NCBI GenBank assembly: GCA_002722435.1 | Contig: PBLX01000067.1 | Location: 1-55,503, forward strand | Reading direction: 5' to 3' | DNA from: Legionellales bacterium | Lineage (GTDB): Bacteria; Pseudomonadota; Gammaproteobacteria; Comchoanobacterales; Comchoanobacteraceae | DNA length: 55,503 nt | Translations under genes and position numbers: made by a program | Shown: piece by piece, positions 1-8,596 of the stretch | How positions within the stretch are numbered: the stretch's first letter is position 1 | Layout of the letters: every line of letters begins with the position of its first letter | Notes under the pieces: generated by a model | What the model saw: the letters and a program-made list of their open reading frames with translations, nothing else | Database searches by the model: none | What the model was told of the DNA's origin: nothing

Positions 1-1
1 C

Positions 2-1663
2 GACCACGAGGGGTATGACAAGGATGAAAACGATGTCGTTGTCTATGGCCCTGTTTATGTCGGTGACGAAAAAATGCTTGACCGACACAAGGAATTGGTC
101 GAGCCACAGGCAATCATGGAGTCATGGGAGTCTTACAGCAAGAATCCTGTGATTCTATACAATCACCGTAAGGACTATGGTGTCATTGGTATGATGGAGG
201 AGGTTGAGATGGGACACTATGAAAAGCCCGATGGAGAGAAGATTCAAGCAGTCTTTGGTCGTGCTCGTATAGATAGTGGAGAAGAAGCAATTGTCCGTAA
301 GATTCGCAAGGGTATGCTCAAAGCATTCTCGATAGGGTTCATTGCCAAGGCCGCTATCAAAGAAGGTCGTGGAGATGAAGCATACCTCAAGTTTGTCAAG
401 ATTGAATGGATTGAGACAAGCGTAGTCGATATACCCGCTTCACCTAACGCCCTGTTCAATATTAGTAAGTCTCTTGTTGAATATGACGGACAAAAGCAAA
501 TCATTGCTGTCGAGGAGCGTGACGGTTCGTATGTTATTGAGTTTGAGAAGTCATCAGACACACCTAATGAACCTGCACCACCGTCAGAGAGCGTTGAGAT
601 GGATTTCCAAAAAGACGACTGTGGCTGTGGGACAAAAGCGAGAGTCGGGACTGACAAATACACCACAGAGGCCGAAGCAAGAAGGCGAGCAGGCCAATTG
701 GGATGCACAGGCACACATTCAATGACCGAAGATGGTCGAACCATATACATGCCATGTTCAACACACGCTGACTACACAGCCGCTACAAGCGGAGGTGGAG
801 GCGGTAGTGGAGGCGGAGGAGGCGGAGGATATTCTGACTCTAAGACTCTCGACGAAGATGATGTGGTGGATTTGCTTGACACAATCGCAGGCTTGGAGGC
901 TAAATTAGCAGAGTTAGAAAGCCGCATATCTGAACCTATCGGGGGCGATACCGTTAAGACCCATGATGAGAACCACGATGTCATGACCGACGCACAAATC
1001 GCAGAGGAAACAATTGATGAGGTCGATGAGACCGTTGAACTATCCGCTCCTGTTGAGGAGGAAACTTTTGTTGTCAAAGATGACCACGACCATGAAGAAA
1101 CTGATGAGGTTGAAGAAGAAACCGAGGAAGTCGAAGAAGAGGTCGTCGAAGAGGCGGTTGAAGAAGAGGTCGTCGAAGAAGTCCTTGATGACGAAGAAGT
1201 CGTTGAAGAGGTTGCCGAGGCAACTGATGAAGAATCCAACGATGAACCTGTTGAGACAAAAGAGGAAGAAGTGAGCGAAGTCGCTGTCCTAAGCGAAGTG
1301 GTTGTCGGACTCACAGGAGTCGAAGCCAAAGTCTCTGAACTCATTGCTCGACTCGATGAATCAGAATCACTCAAAACACTACTCGATGAAAAGGATGCTG
1401 AAATCGCTTCTCTGAATGAAATGATTGAAGCAAACGCAAAGCAAGCAGAGTTTGATGCGGCTGTCGATGCGAAAGTCGCTGAAAGGTTAGCAGAGCAAGG
1501 TGTTGAAGCCGCAAGTGCAACACCAAAGTCATTATCCCCCGTGCCGACTGATGTCTTAACCAAGGACACCACGAGCCACGACCCACAACCAAAGGTAAGC
1601 AAAGGCATGGCCCACTTGGGAGCATGGCTTGAAGGCCGATTGGGAGGTCGTAGGACAGAGTGA
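2..1663 (+). CDS. HK97-type prohead protease fused to acidic scaffold-like tail (5' truncated)
   Basis: The frame is open to the left edge, so the start is missing; numbering here is from the first Met at 74. The N-terminal ~130 residues match the U35 capsid maturation protease: YNH with candidate catalytic His31, FSIGF with Ser86, and the VVDIPASPNA segment. This enzyme cleaves scaffold and capsid protein during head assembly. A cysteine module (CGCG...GCTGTH...YMPC) and a Gly/Ser linker follow. The rest is very Glu/Val-rich and then coiled-coil-like, as expected of an internal scaffolding domain. Protease-scaffold fusion is inferred from this order and from the capsid gene immediately downstream. 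Confidence 0.85.
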   Translation, partial: DHEGYDKDENDVVVYGPVYVGDEKMLDRHKELVEPQAIMESWESYSKNPVILYNHRKDYGVIGMMEEVEMGHYEKPDGEKIQAVFGRARIDSGEEAIVRKIRKGMLKAFSIGFIAKAAIKEGRGDEAYLKFVKIEWIETSVVDIPASPNALFNISKSLVEYDGQKQIIAVEERDGSYVIEFEKSSDTPNEPAPPSESVEMDFQKDDCGCGTKARVGTDKYTTEAEARRRAGQLGCTGTHSMTEDGRTIYMPCSTHADYTAATSGGGGGSGGGGGGGYSDSKTLDEDDVVDLLDTIAGLEAKLAELESRISEPIGGDTVKTHDENHDVMTDAQIAEETIDEVDETVELSAPVEEETFVVKDDHDHEETDEVEEETEEVEEEVVEEAVEEEVVEEVLDDEEVVEEVAEATDEESNDEPVETKEEEVSEVAVLSEVVVGLTGVEAKVSELIARLDESESLKTLLDEKDAEIASLNEMIEANAKQAEFDAAVDAKVAERLAEQGVEAASATPKSLSPVPTDVLTKDTTSHDPQPKVSKGMAHLGAWLEGRLGGRRTE

Positions 1664-1687
1664 GCACGGGGTATTTTGACCGATATG

Positions 1688-1699
1688 GTTAATACCCAC
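1688..1699 (+). promoter_or_regulatory. Late-type promoter motif for capsid gene
   Basis: GTTAATACCCAC begins 32 nt before the capsid ATG and resembles the GTTAWGAACCAY motif found at the same distance before other virion genes. A purine-rich AGGAGAG lies about 10 nt before the ATG, so this gene may also use Shine-Dalgarno initiation. Confidence 0.5.
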
Positions 1700-1719
1700 A
1701 AAGACAGGAGAGATAAAAC

Positions 1720-2778
1720 ATGAGCCAAGAAATCGACTTTACCGAACTGACACAGAGAGTCAAAGATGCCCTAGCCGGAGCGGCAAGTGGAACAGGTGCA
1801 ACAATGCTACCTACCGAGACTGCCGAAGAAATTATCGGACTTGTATATGAGAGAAACTTCATGCGTTCTCTTTTCCCTGCAATGCCAATGAACCGAAGAA
1901 AACTCAATGTTCCAAAATTGAGCGGTTCTGTTGATTTCCACGGTCAAACACTGTCAGCAACGGAGTCGGGAACTGCGGCAGGCGAATCTCGCCATGCTAC
2001 GGCAGAGGTCACTCTTGAACTCAAGACAATGATTGCCAACATCCCAATCGGTAACTACCTTGTAGCATACGGTGTTGAAGGATTGATGGCTGTCCTCCGT
2101 GACGACATTGCTTCTCGCCTTGCATTCAACGAGCAGTCCCTACTTATCAACGGTGACACCACTACAACCAACGCTTTCGCTGACAACATCAACGGTGCTT
2201 ACCACGCTGGAACCAACGCAGGCGGTGTAAGTGCATCACAGAACGATTACCTACTACTATTCGACGGAATGCGAAAGTTGGCAACAGGCACAGCAGTCGC
2301 AGTCAATGGGACATTCGCTCTAAGCCACCTAAGAACCGCAATCGCAAACTTGGGTGTCTATTCTGACAACCGTGATGACCTTGCATTCATCGTCCCACGA
2401 AACCTTGAGGTTCAATTGATGGGCTTGACTGAATTACAAACCGTCGATAAATACGGTGCAGGTGCCGCTATCCTAAGTGGCGAAATCGGTCGAATCTATG
2501 GTGTGCGTGTCTTTGGAACAGGTGTCATCCCAACCAACCTCAACCAATCCGCAGGTGTAGTGCCTGCGGCTCACAACGGAGCACATACTCTTGCCATTCT
2601 GACCCACATCCGTTCTCCTATGATTGGAAACCCAACGGTTGCAGAGCGCAGGTTCAGCATCGGATTCCACGATGAGCCTACCAAAGACCGATTCGTCTTG
2701 ATTCCAAAGCAAGACATTGCCTTCAATGTCCGCTACCCCGACGCAATCTGTCTGTTACTTGGTGTCGCAACCATTTGA
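1720..2778 (+). CDS. Major capsid protein, HK97 fold
   Basis: A 352-residue protein directly after the capsid protease. It has the pattern of HK97-fold capsid proteins: a charged N-terminal helix, a segment ending MPMNRRKLNVPKL, a long spine-helix region around residues 120-140 (DDIASRLAFNEQSLLINGD), and a C-terminal domain ending in a strand-rich region (FVLIPKQDIAFNVRYPDA). It would form the icosahedral head lattice. The start is chosen for its AGGAG site and the upstream late motif. Fold and position are clear; no typical signature is missing. Confidence 0.9.
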   Translation: MSQEIDFTELTQRVKDALAGAASGTGATMLPTETAEEIIGLVYERNFMRSLFPAMPMNRRKLNVPKLSGSVDFHGQTLSATESGTAAGESRHATAEVTLELKTMIANIPIGNYLVAYGVEGLMAVLRDDIASRLAFNEQSLLINGDTTTTNAFADNINGAYHAGTNAGGVSASQNDYLLLFDGMRKLATGTAVAVNGTFALSHLRTAIANLGVYSDNRDDLAFIVPRNLEVQLMGLTELQTVDKYGAGAAILSGEIGRIYGVRVFGTGVIPTNLNQSAGVVPAAHNGAHTLAILTHIRSPMIGNPTVAERRFSIGFHDEPTKDRFVLIPKQDIAFNVRYPDAICLLLGVATI

Positions 2779-2851
2779 GGCTGACATTCTCGGTTGAAGG
2801 CTTCACTCCATAGTCGCTCTTTGACCGAGCGGCTAAACAGGAGATGATGCC

Positions 2852-3481
2852 ATGACTGCGATTGACTACTGCACCCTTGCCGAAGTCGAAACCTATGCAG
2901 GTATCAATTTTAGCGACGGGATTGGGCCTACCGATTCTGAAATCGCTACAATGATTACCAATGCGTCTCGTATGGTTGATGCCTACGCAGGCCGACAATT
3001 GGCAGGGACAGAGAGCCATGTTGAATACTTCGACTCAACAACAAGACTTCAACATCTAGTTCTTAGCAATCGCCCCGTTGTCTCTGTCGCCTCTGTTGAA
3101 GAAACCAAGTCAGACGGCTCATTGACTGCTCTTGTCGAAGGGCGTAACAGGGATGGGGTGCATAAGTGGTGGCTTGACGACGCCACATCGGGCATCATCC
3201 GATTTCACAACCGTATAGGACTTGATGCCAAGCAATTATTCAAAGTATCATACACGGCAGGTAGCACAGCACCACCTATCGAAGCCAAAATGGCTACTAT
3301 CCTCCTCGTAGTGAGGCAGGCGGCTCGTGCCGCTCTCAATGACGAGAACTGTGGAGAGAGAGTCAAAGAAATGTGGAGACCGTTGCTTGCATCGACAGAA
3401 TCGGAATACAAAGAAATGCTTGACCGTGTTAAGCAAAATGCGCTTTCGGCCGTGTCCGTCTTTGGCAACGGGGGTGCGTGA
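2852..3481 (+). CDS. Head-tail connector (gp6/neck adaptor-like)
   Basis: A 209-residue protein whose N-terminal part (YCTLAEVETYAGI... then a helix with ASRMVDAYAGRQL) resembles head-tail adaptor proteins that bind under the portal and gate DNA exit. A strand-rich middle is followed by C-terminal helices. It sits between the capsid and tail-completion genes, the usual place for this protein. ACAGGAGATGATG before the ATG gives a Shine-Dalgarno-like site. Assignment rests on pattern and synteny. Confidence 0.7.
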   Translation: MTAIDYCTLAEVETYAGINFSDGIGPTDSEIATMITNASRMVDAYAGRQLAGTESHVEYFDSTTRLQHLVLSNRPVVSVASVEETKSDGSLTALVEGRNRDGVHKWWLDDATSGIIRFHNRIGLDAKQLFKVSYTAGSTAPPIEAKMATILLVVRQAARAALNDENCGERVKEMWRPLLASTESEYKEMLDRVKQNALSAVSVFGNGGA

Positions 3482-3975
3482 TTCTGTCAGTAAGTGGAGG
3501 ACAACCCCCGAATACTGACCCTCACACTTTGATTAAGGGCCTTATTGAGGATAATACCCCTGCCGTCGGCAGTTACACGGTTGTTGTAAATACAGGATGG
3601 CTTGAGTCAAAAAAGCAAAAGACCTATCAATTGGCAATAACGCAAGAATACGGAGAAATTGCTACCGCACATTTGGACGATGGCACTGACTCAATAGGTC
3701 GAGTCGTCTCACAATTTTTCCTACTGACTTTGTTTCATCCAACACGCACAGGTGTGTGGACGCTATACAGGGCGATAACCAAGGTTCTGAATGACCGAAG
3801 TCTCACAACAAATGGGGTCAATGGGGACACAGAATACAGGTGGATTCGCATAGCACGCTCTGACGAGGCTAAAGCAATCAATAGTGTCGATAAGCAATGC
3901 TCGTTTGACAGGAGTGACGGTGATTGCTTGGGCTACCGCATGGATTTGTCACTTGAACTTCGATGGAATGAGTGA
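3478..3975 (+). CDS. Probable neck/tail-terminator protein
   Basis: A 165-residue protein starting at GTG, with a GTGA overlap with the connector stop, so the two are translationally coupled. The sequence has no motif I can name. Its size, alternating strand/helix pattern (WTLYRAITKVLNDRS helix, terminal LSLELRWNE strand) and place after the connector fit a tail-completion or terminator protein that joins head and tail. Function is inferred from position. Confidence 0.5.
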   Translation: MILSVSGGQPPNTDPHTLIKGLIEDNTPAVGSYTVVVNTGWLESKKQKTYQLAITQEYGEIATAHLDDGTDSIGRVVSQFFLLTLFHPTRTGVWTLYRAITKVLNDRSLTTNGVNGDTEYRWIRIARSDEAKAINSVDKQCSFDRSDGDCLGYRMDLSLELRWNE

Positions 3976-3991
3976 TGTAACAAGCGAACCT

Positions 3992-4003
3992 GTTAAGAAC
4001 CAT
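3992..4003 (+). promoter_or_regulatory. Late-type promoter motif
   Basis: GTTAAGAACCAT begins 30 nt before the ATG at 4022. The identical 12-mer begins 31 nt before the tail tube gene at 26426. Confidence 0.5.
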
Positions 4004-4021
4004 GAATGGGACTTGAACATC

Positions 4022-4348
4022 ATGGCAACCAAGAAGGGTAGCAAGAAAAAGACCAAAGCGGCAGAAGAACCTGTTGAAGAAACACCCGTAGTTGAGGAAC
4101 CACCTGCACCAAAAGAAACCAAGAAGGCTACCAAGGCCAAGGAATTGGCTGACCATGTTGGATGGGGCGGTAGTGCGGCTGACTATGTCAAGCACGCACA
4201 CGAAGTATTACTCGACCGTGATGCGACAGAGGGAGAGATTGCATACTACGCAGGTCTTGTCGATAAGCACGGATTTCAATTGAATGAGATTATTCATCAA
4301 ATGAAAAAGAGCGGTGAATATCAAGGCAAGCACGGGACTTTTCTATGA
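4022..4348 (+). CDS. Small virion protein candidate with DUF4214-like domain
   Basis: A 108-residue protein. Residues 1-40 are a Lys/Glu/Pro-rich disordered segment. The remainder (DYVKHAHEVLLDRDATEGEIAYYAGLV) resembles the DUF4214 repeat, a short helical module known from linker and surface proteins. The ATG at 4022 is preferred over an upstream in-frame extension because the late motif lies 30 nt before it and the extension would overlap the previous gene. The family match is by eye. Confidence 0.6.
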   Translation: MATKKGSKKKTKAAEEPVEETPVVEEPPAPKETKKATKAKELADHVGWGGSAADYVKHAHEVLLDRDATEGEIAYYAGLVDKHGFQLNEIIHQMKKSGEYQGKHGTFL

Positions 4349-4382
4349 TTCGGAGGGGTAGTCAATTCCCTTCAAAGACCCT

Positions 4383-4886
4383 GTGAGAAGAAAAAACTAC
4401 CAAAAGAAGTATCACGCAGGTTGGTATGCTCAAAATGGCGACCACAGGCGTCAGCAAGTCAAAGACAGGCGTCGTAAAATCAAGCAACGCTATCGCAAAT
4501 ACAAGGAGTCGCTCTCCTGTGAGGAGTGCGGACATAGCGGCAAGGATAATGCTTGGAGTCTTGACTTTGACCACATCAACCCCGATGAAAAGGTAGTCTC
4601 TGTATCACACCTTGTATCAAGTGGGTATGGATGGGAGAGGATAATGGAGGAGGTGCAAAAGTGCCGTGTAGTATGTGCAAATTGTCACCGTAAGAAGGGT
4701 TATCATGAGCAACGGTTGAAAGAGATGACAGGTGAAGATTTGAACCCAACACCAAGACCTAAACTGTCAAGAGCACAGCGTCATAAGAATCGTCGTCGTA
4801 ACAAAATTGAACAGGATGCCGCAAGAGAAGATGCTCTCAAAAATAAAGAGAATTTGAGCGGGCCAAAGCGAAAAAATAGTCAATAA
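4383..4886 (+). CDS. HNH endonuclease
   Basis: A 167-residue basic protein starting at GTG. It carries an HNH nuclease core: a zinc pair CEEC (46-49), the DFDHINP motif with the catalytic His near residue 64, and a second zinc pair in VCANCHRKKGYH near 95-107. Both flanks are Lys/Arg-rich. It stands among virion genes, which suits a free-standing homing endonuclease. A role in packaging, as for some phage HNH proteins near terminase, is possible but less likely because terminase is not adjacent. Confidence 0.8.
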   Translation: MRRKNYQKKYHAGWYAQNGDHRRQQVKDRRRKIKQRYRKYKESLSCEECGHSGKDNAWSLDFDHINPDEKVVSVSHLVSSGYGWERIMEEVQKCRVVCANCHRKKGYHEQRLKEMTGEDLNPTPRPKLSRAQRHKNRRRNKIEQDAAREDALKNKENLSGPKRKNSQ

Positions 4887-4887
4887 G

Positions 4888-4900
4888 ATAATATAGGTGG
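4888..4900 (+). promoter_or_regulatory. TATA-GGTG promoter
   Basis: ATAATATAGGTGG lies 30 nt before the ATG of the 43-residue gene at 4918. This is the class found before replication genes. Confidence 0.6.
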
Positions 4901-4917
4901 ACTACCGTAGCCTGTTT

Positions 4918-5049
4918 ATGAGAGATGAATTACCACCCGAATGGCAACAAGCCATTGATGGAGCATTAGCCGCCTGTCCCGACGACCATCAAGTGTTAGT
5001 CACAGTAACCGAAAAAGGATTAGAGATAACGATACGAAAGGTGGAGTAA
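4918..5049 (+). CDS. Unrecognised 43-residue protein
   Basis: A short acidic protein starting MRDELPPEWQQAIDGALA and ending in a strand-like segment (VTEKGLEITIRKVE). The correctly spaced TATA-GGTG box and natural codon use support it as a real gene. It is the first of three tightly packed small genes and would be missed at a 60-residue cut-off. Function unknown. Confidence 0.65.
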   Translation: MRDELPPEWQQAIDGALAACPDDHQVLVTVTEKGLEITIRKVE

Positions 5050-5051
5050 CT

Positions 5052-5270
5052 ATGAGAGCAAAGAGTGTGCAACACGCAGAGTATGAGATTCTCAACCACA
5101 TCGTCTCTGAAATCGACTTATCGGATTTGAAAGACATGATGTGTAATGACAAACACTCCACTAAGAGGTTCGATACGGCCTGTGAGAATATCATCAAGCG
5201 TCTCGATGGCATTATGGCTACGAGAACCAAGCACTTGCCAAAAGAGCACGCTGACTATACCAAGGAGTGA
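5052..5270 (+). CDS. Unrecognised 72-residue helical protein
   Basis: It starts 2 nt after the previous stop, with GGTGGAG as a possible ribosome site, so it is probably translated from the same message. The sequence is charged and helical (EYEILNHIVSEIDLSDLKDMM). No motif is recognised. Confidence 0.65.
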   Translation: MRAKSVQHAEYEILNHIVSEIDLSDLKDMMCNDKHSTKRFDTACENIIKRLDGIMATRTKHLPKEHADYTKE

Positions 5271-5274
5271 TTCT

Positions 5275-5565
5275 ATGCCGTGTCCTGTCTGTGGAGCACC
5301 GTGTTACTATCGCAACCCTATGTTTTCAACAACAAATCCAACAGGCTACGAATACGACTATGCAAAATGCCTTGGATTTACAGAGCGAAAGGGTGATTCT
5401 AAGCGAGGCATCAAAGCAATACAGGCATCAGAGCCGTGTGGATGGGAGAGTGGCAACCGCCATCATAAACGAATCAAAGGTGAGCCGCTACCTGCGAAGG
5501 AGGTCGAACAGAGGCACACGAATGTTCGTAGCACAGGGCGGCTCGTGTTGAAAGACTACCGATGA
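5275..5565 (+). CDS. Small zinc-ribbon protein
   Basis: A 96-residue protein beginning MPCPVCGAPC, a CxxCxxxC zinc knuckle, with further Cys at KCLGF and EPCGW. The C-terminal half is basic. The ATG at 5275 lies 4 nt after the previous stop and has AAGGAG upstream. Likely nucleic-acid or protein binding; partner unknown. Confidence 0.65.
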   Translation: MPCPVCGAPCYYRNPMFSTTNPTGYEYDYAKCLGFTERKGDSKRGIKAIQASEPCGWESGNRHHKRIKGEPLPAKEVEQRHTNVRSTGRLVLKDYR

Positions 5566-5566
5566 G

Positions 5567-5578
5567 GTTTTTAGCCAT
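5567..5578 (+). promoter_or_regulatory. Degenerate late-type promoter motif
   Basis: GTTTTTAGCCAT begins 30 nt before the GTG at 5597. It matches GTTAWGAACCAY at 9 of 12 positions and has the same spacing as the better copies. Confidence 0.35.
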
Positions 5579-5596
5579 CTCGGCCAACATAGGTTC

Positions 5597-6742
5597 GTGC
5601 CACGAAATCATCACACCTCGGCTTTACTAAGAGGATGCCGTCAAGTCCCTAATTGGTATAAATGGGGAGGGCGGCAAAACCCTTACGCACTTGAATGGAC
5701 TTCTCAAACGAGTGGCAATGAATACTATATAGTGCCTGCAAGCCTTACAGGTGGAGTATCACTACAAGGATTTACAATTAGTATGTGGGTCAAAGTTACA
5801 GGCACTTTATTGGCTCAAAATTATGGGTTGTTTGGTATGTTAGGTTCGTCTGTGGCTACATATACTATTTACATAAATGGAATTACAAACGAAATACAAT
5901 TACATCATACTGTGCAAGGTGTTGTATCGTCTGCTTCATACACAACAGGAGTATGGTGTAACATCACGATTGTTGATGATGGGGCAACGGTAATTATGTT
6001 CAAGAATGGTGTAGCCGGAACAGGGACGGGTGTATCAGCACCGTCTGTCCCATTAACAGGCTATACTCTTGGGGCGGCTGATATACCGTTCTTTGGAGGA
6101 TTACTCTATCTTGACAAATGTGTAGTTGATGAGTTAGCATTTTTTGACAACGCCCAAGACCCTGTTGTCTTATACAACAATGGCATACCACTTTCTTTTG
6201 ACAGCGCACACGCAGGGCTTATTGCTACTTATGAAGTTGAGAAGCCTGTTGGTGCAATACATAACAGGGCCATTCCTCCAACAGTTATAGGGCCTTCCGC
6301 TATTGGTGGTTCAGCACCCGACTTTTCTTGGAATGGTGCTGGCGTGAATACCAAAGTGTCAGTTGTCACATCAGGACTGCGGTCAAATGATACGAATGCA
6401 CTCATTCAGATGGCTGATAATTACGGTGACTATGGTAGAGGTGTGCAGGCGTCAAGGCGTGACAACAGGACACCGTTAGGTAGTGGCAACAGCCTAGAAT
6501 CATTGGCAAACGGATTGATGCCATTCCCTGCGGGTGGTGGATTTGATACAACGGGATATACGAATGCGTTTATTGGCAGTCACGATGAACCAAACCTCTC
6601 TCCGCAGGTATCGAAGACAATAACCATGAGCACAGGAGATTCAACCGTATATGCAGCCCAAGGCGGCCCTAACACATTGAGCGGTAAGACCGATGCTCGG
6701 TCGGGCAAACTATTCCCACCGACCTTTGTCAAGAAGTCTTAG
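5597..6742 (+). CDS. Virion protein with LamG/concanavalin-like domain
   Basis: A 381-residue protein starting at GTG. Residues ~45-205 have the laminin-G/concanavalin-like pattern: FTISMWVKV, WCNITIVDDGATVIMFKNG and a final YLDKCVVDELAFFDNAQD strand set, as in glycan-binding lectin folds of tail fibres. The C-terminal part is Gly/Ser/Thr-rich. It is Trp-, Tyr- and Asn-rich and sits among virion genes, so a host-surface binding or decoration role is inferred. Confidence 0.65.
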   Translation: MPRNHHTSALLRGCRQVPNWYKWGGRQNPYALEWTSQTSGNEYYIVPASLTGGVSLQGFTISMWVKVTGTLLAQNYGLFGMLGSSVATYTIYINGITNEIQLHHTVQGVVSSASYTTGVWCNITIVDDGATVIMFKNGVAGTGTGVSAPSVPLTGYTLGAADIPFFGGLLYLDKCVVDELAFFDNAQDPVVLYNNGIPLSFDSAHAGLIATYEVEKPVGAIHNRAIPPTVIGPSAIGGSAPDFSWNGAGVNTKVSVVTSGLRSNDTNALIQMADNYGDYGRGVQASRRDNRTPLGSGNSLESLANGLMPFPAGGGFDTTGYTNAFIGSHDEPNLSPQVSKTITMSTGDSTVYAAQGGPNTLSGKTDARSGKLFPPTFVKKS

Positions 6743-6763
6743 TTTGGCGATAAGGTCATAAAC

Positions 6764-8173
6764 ATGGGCGTGCCGTTCAAAACCATGAGCGTATTGTTAT
6801 CGCCTAAAGAACAAGCCTATGAAAACTCATTAGAACCCGACCACGAGCCTTTGAGAATCTTATGGGGTTCAGAGCAACCAACAAGACCAACAGGCTACGG
6901 TGTAGTGTCTCGTGAGTTAATCAAGCGGTTGGCCGCAAGAGGACACGAAGTATTCGTCATGGGATGGGAATACAACGGAGAAGCAATCAGACATGAAGAA
7001 GGATGGACTTTGATTCATTCGGGCATACAGGGACAAGGTAGCGACCATGTGAATGGAGAACACAATGTTCTTGACTACACTTTGGCTACTATTCGCCCCG
7101 ATGTGTATTTCAGTCTAACCGACATTTGGAATACACCTCACATGGTTCGCTCTTGTAATTCTCAAGGTGTGCCGCATGTAGCATATTTACCAATTGACGG
7201 CTCACCGTTTTCCTACCAATGGAAAGAAGTTATTGGAATGACCCACACACCTCTTTGGATGAGTAAGTTTGGGCTTCAACAGTTTGAAGAGTTTGTAGCA
7301 CGCTACAACAGCGAGGGACATGCTCACGAGAGCCTACGAGACCCGTATCTCGACAGATACACATACGAACCAACAGAGGTTCTGTATCACGGTGTCGATA
7401 CTGAATTATTCAAGCCTGTAACACAGGAGCAAAAAATACAATGGAGAGCCGAGTTGGGCGTCCCCCAATGGGAATTTGTTTTCGTCTCTGTCGGTCGTAA
7501 TGGCAACAGGAAACAGCAACCACGGTTACTTGAGGCATTCAGAATGATGCTCGACGGGATGCCCGAAGGTGAACGACACAAATATGGCATGATAATGCAC
7601 ACAGGAGACCCTGCTAACTCACGAGGGCTTGGTGGGTGGAACCTGCCGCTCATGGTCAAGGAATTGGGCTTAGAGGGCAATGTCACATTCTCTGATATTG
7701 ACTCAAATCCGATACATGGATTGACACGAGAACAGATGGCTAAACTGTATCAAGTCGGTGACTGTCATGTCTTGGCTACTGCGGGCGAAGGATTTGGGAT
7801 TCCTACAATTGAAGCAATGGCATGTGGCCTACCTGTTATTGTCCCCGATAACTCAACAGCGAGAGAACTCGTTGGCGGCACGACTTACAGTTCCAAAAGT
7901 TTGAGCAGGGGCATTCTTGTAAAAAATGACACATTCATAACAGGCCCAACACAAGGCGTCAAATTATCAGTGGTTTCAATCGAAGATTTGGCTGAACAGA
8001 TGACAAAAATGGCGGGGTGGTCAAAGAAGCGTAAAAGCATGTCTAAGCGTGCAAGAGATTGGGTAGTCGAAAACTGTGATTGGGATTTGCTAACTGATAA
8101 ATTAGAGGCAATCTTGTATGAGGCAAAAGACAAGCCTCACCCACATGGGAACAACACAGAGGTCAAAGCATGA
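6764..8173 (+). CDS. Glycosyltransferase, GT4-like (GT-B fold)
   Basis: A 469-residue enzyme. The N-terminal half starts the Rossmann domain (RILWGSEQPTRPTGYGVVSR). The C-terminal half has the nucleotide-sugar binding region and the family EX7E motif in GEGFGIPTIEAMACGLPVI, followed by NSTARELVGG. It would transfer a sugar from an activated donor. Lying inside the virion block, it may glycosylate virion proteins or alter host surface glycans; this is inference. A second in-frame ATG at 6785 is an alternative start. No promoter box is obvious, so it may be co-transcribed with the previous gene. Confidence 0.85.
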   Translation: MGVPFKTMSVLLSPKEQAYENSLEPDHEPLRILWGSEQPTRPTGYGVVSRELIKRLAARGHEVFVMGWEYNGEAIRHEEGWTLIHSGIQGQGSDHVNGEHNVLDYTLATIRPDVYFSLTDIWNTPHMVRSCNSQGVPHVAYLPIDGSPFSYQWKEVIGMTHTPLWMSKFGLQQFEEFVARYNSEGHAHESLRDPYLDRYTYEPTEVLYHGVDTELFKPVTQEQKIQWRAELGVPQWEFVFVSVGRNGNRKQQPRLLEAFRMMLDGMPEGERHKYGMIMHTGDPANSRGLGGWNLPLMVKELGLEGNVTFSDIDSNPIHGLTREQMAKLYQVGDCHVLATAGEGFGIPTIEAMACGLPVIVPDNSTARELVGGTTYSSKSLSRGILVKNDTFITGPTQGVKLSVVSIEDLAEQMTKMAGWSKKRKSMSKRARDWVVENCDWDLLTDKLEAILYEAKDKPHPHGNNTEVKA

Positions 8174-8565
8174 GCAGGGGCAAAAAGAAAGAGATTCAAG
8201 GACGCATGGGCGGAGGCAAGAAAGGCTACGACCCACTTGCGGGGACAAAATGTCCTCACAAATGCAAGATTCACGATGAACCATGCACCGTAATAATGCG
8301 CTACAAAAACCCGAAGATACAGGCTACTGTCGAGGCTATTCGTGCAATTCAAGGTGCTCCACCGCACACCAAAGACTCTCATCACTATTGTGAGTTATGT
8401 GCTCTTGCTATGCGTGAGAACAGGACATTGGATGCCTACACTCGTGATAAACGAGGGCGACCTGTCTTAAAACGAGCAGGCACATTCAGAATGGTTCCCG
8501 ATGATAATTTACAGCCTGTTTGGGTCGGAGACTTGGACGGTGTCGAAGTCGATGAAGAAGAATAG
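8170..8565 (+). CDS. Unrecognised Cys/His-rich basic protein
   Basis: A 131-residue protein overlapping the glycosyltransferase stop by ATGA, so translationally coupled. Its N-terminus is basic and Gly-rich. Two potential zinc clusters (KCPHKCKIHDEPC and HHYCELC) flank a helix, and the tail is acidic (DLDGVEVDEEE). No family recognised; a compact zinc-bound structural or packaging accessory is possible. Confidence 0.65.
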   Translation: MSRGKKKEIQGRMGGGKKGYDPLAGTKCPHKCKIHDEPCTVIMRYKNPKIQATVEAIRAIQGAPPHTKDSHHYCELCALAMRENRTLDAYTRDKRGRPVLKRAGTFRMVPDDNLQPVWVGDLDGVEVDEEE

Positions 8566-8577
8566 GTTATGAACCAC
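8566..8577 (+). promoter_or_regulatory. Late-type promoter motif
   Basis: GTTATGAACCAC begins 31 nt before the ATG of the giant virion gene at 8597. The surrounding 30 nt resemble those before the gene at 49997. Confidence 0.5.
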
Positions 8578-8596
8578 ACCTGTTCTAAACCCTAAT

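Noticed and set aside
772..1728. Long minus-strand open frame (318 codons) opposite the capsid protease
   Set aside because: Ser/Thr-rich mirror of the Glu/Val-rich coding strand; a typical shadow of biased codon use, with no promoter or motif.
5267..5551. 94-codon frame MILCRVLSVEHRV...
   Set aside because: Alternative frame to the zinc-ribbon gene at 5275; lacks the CxxC pattern and natural composition.
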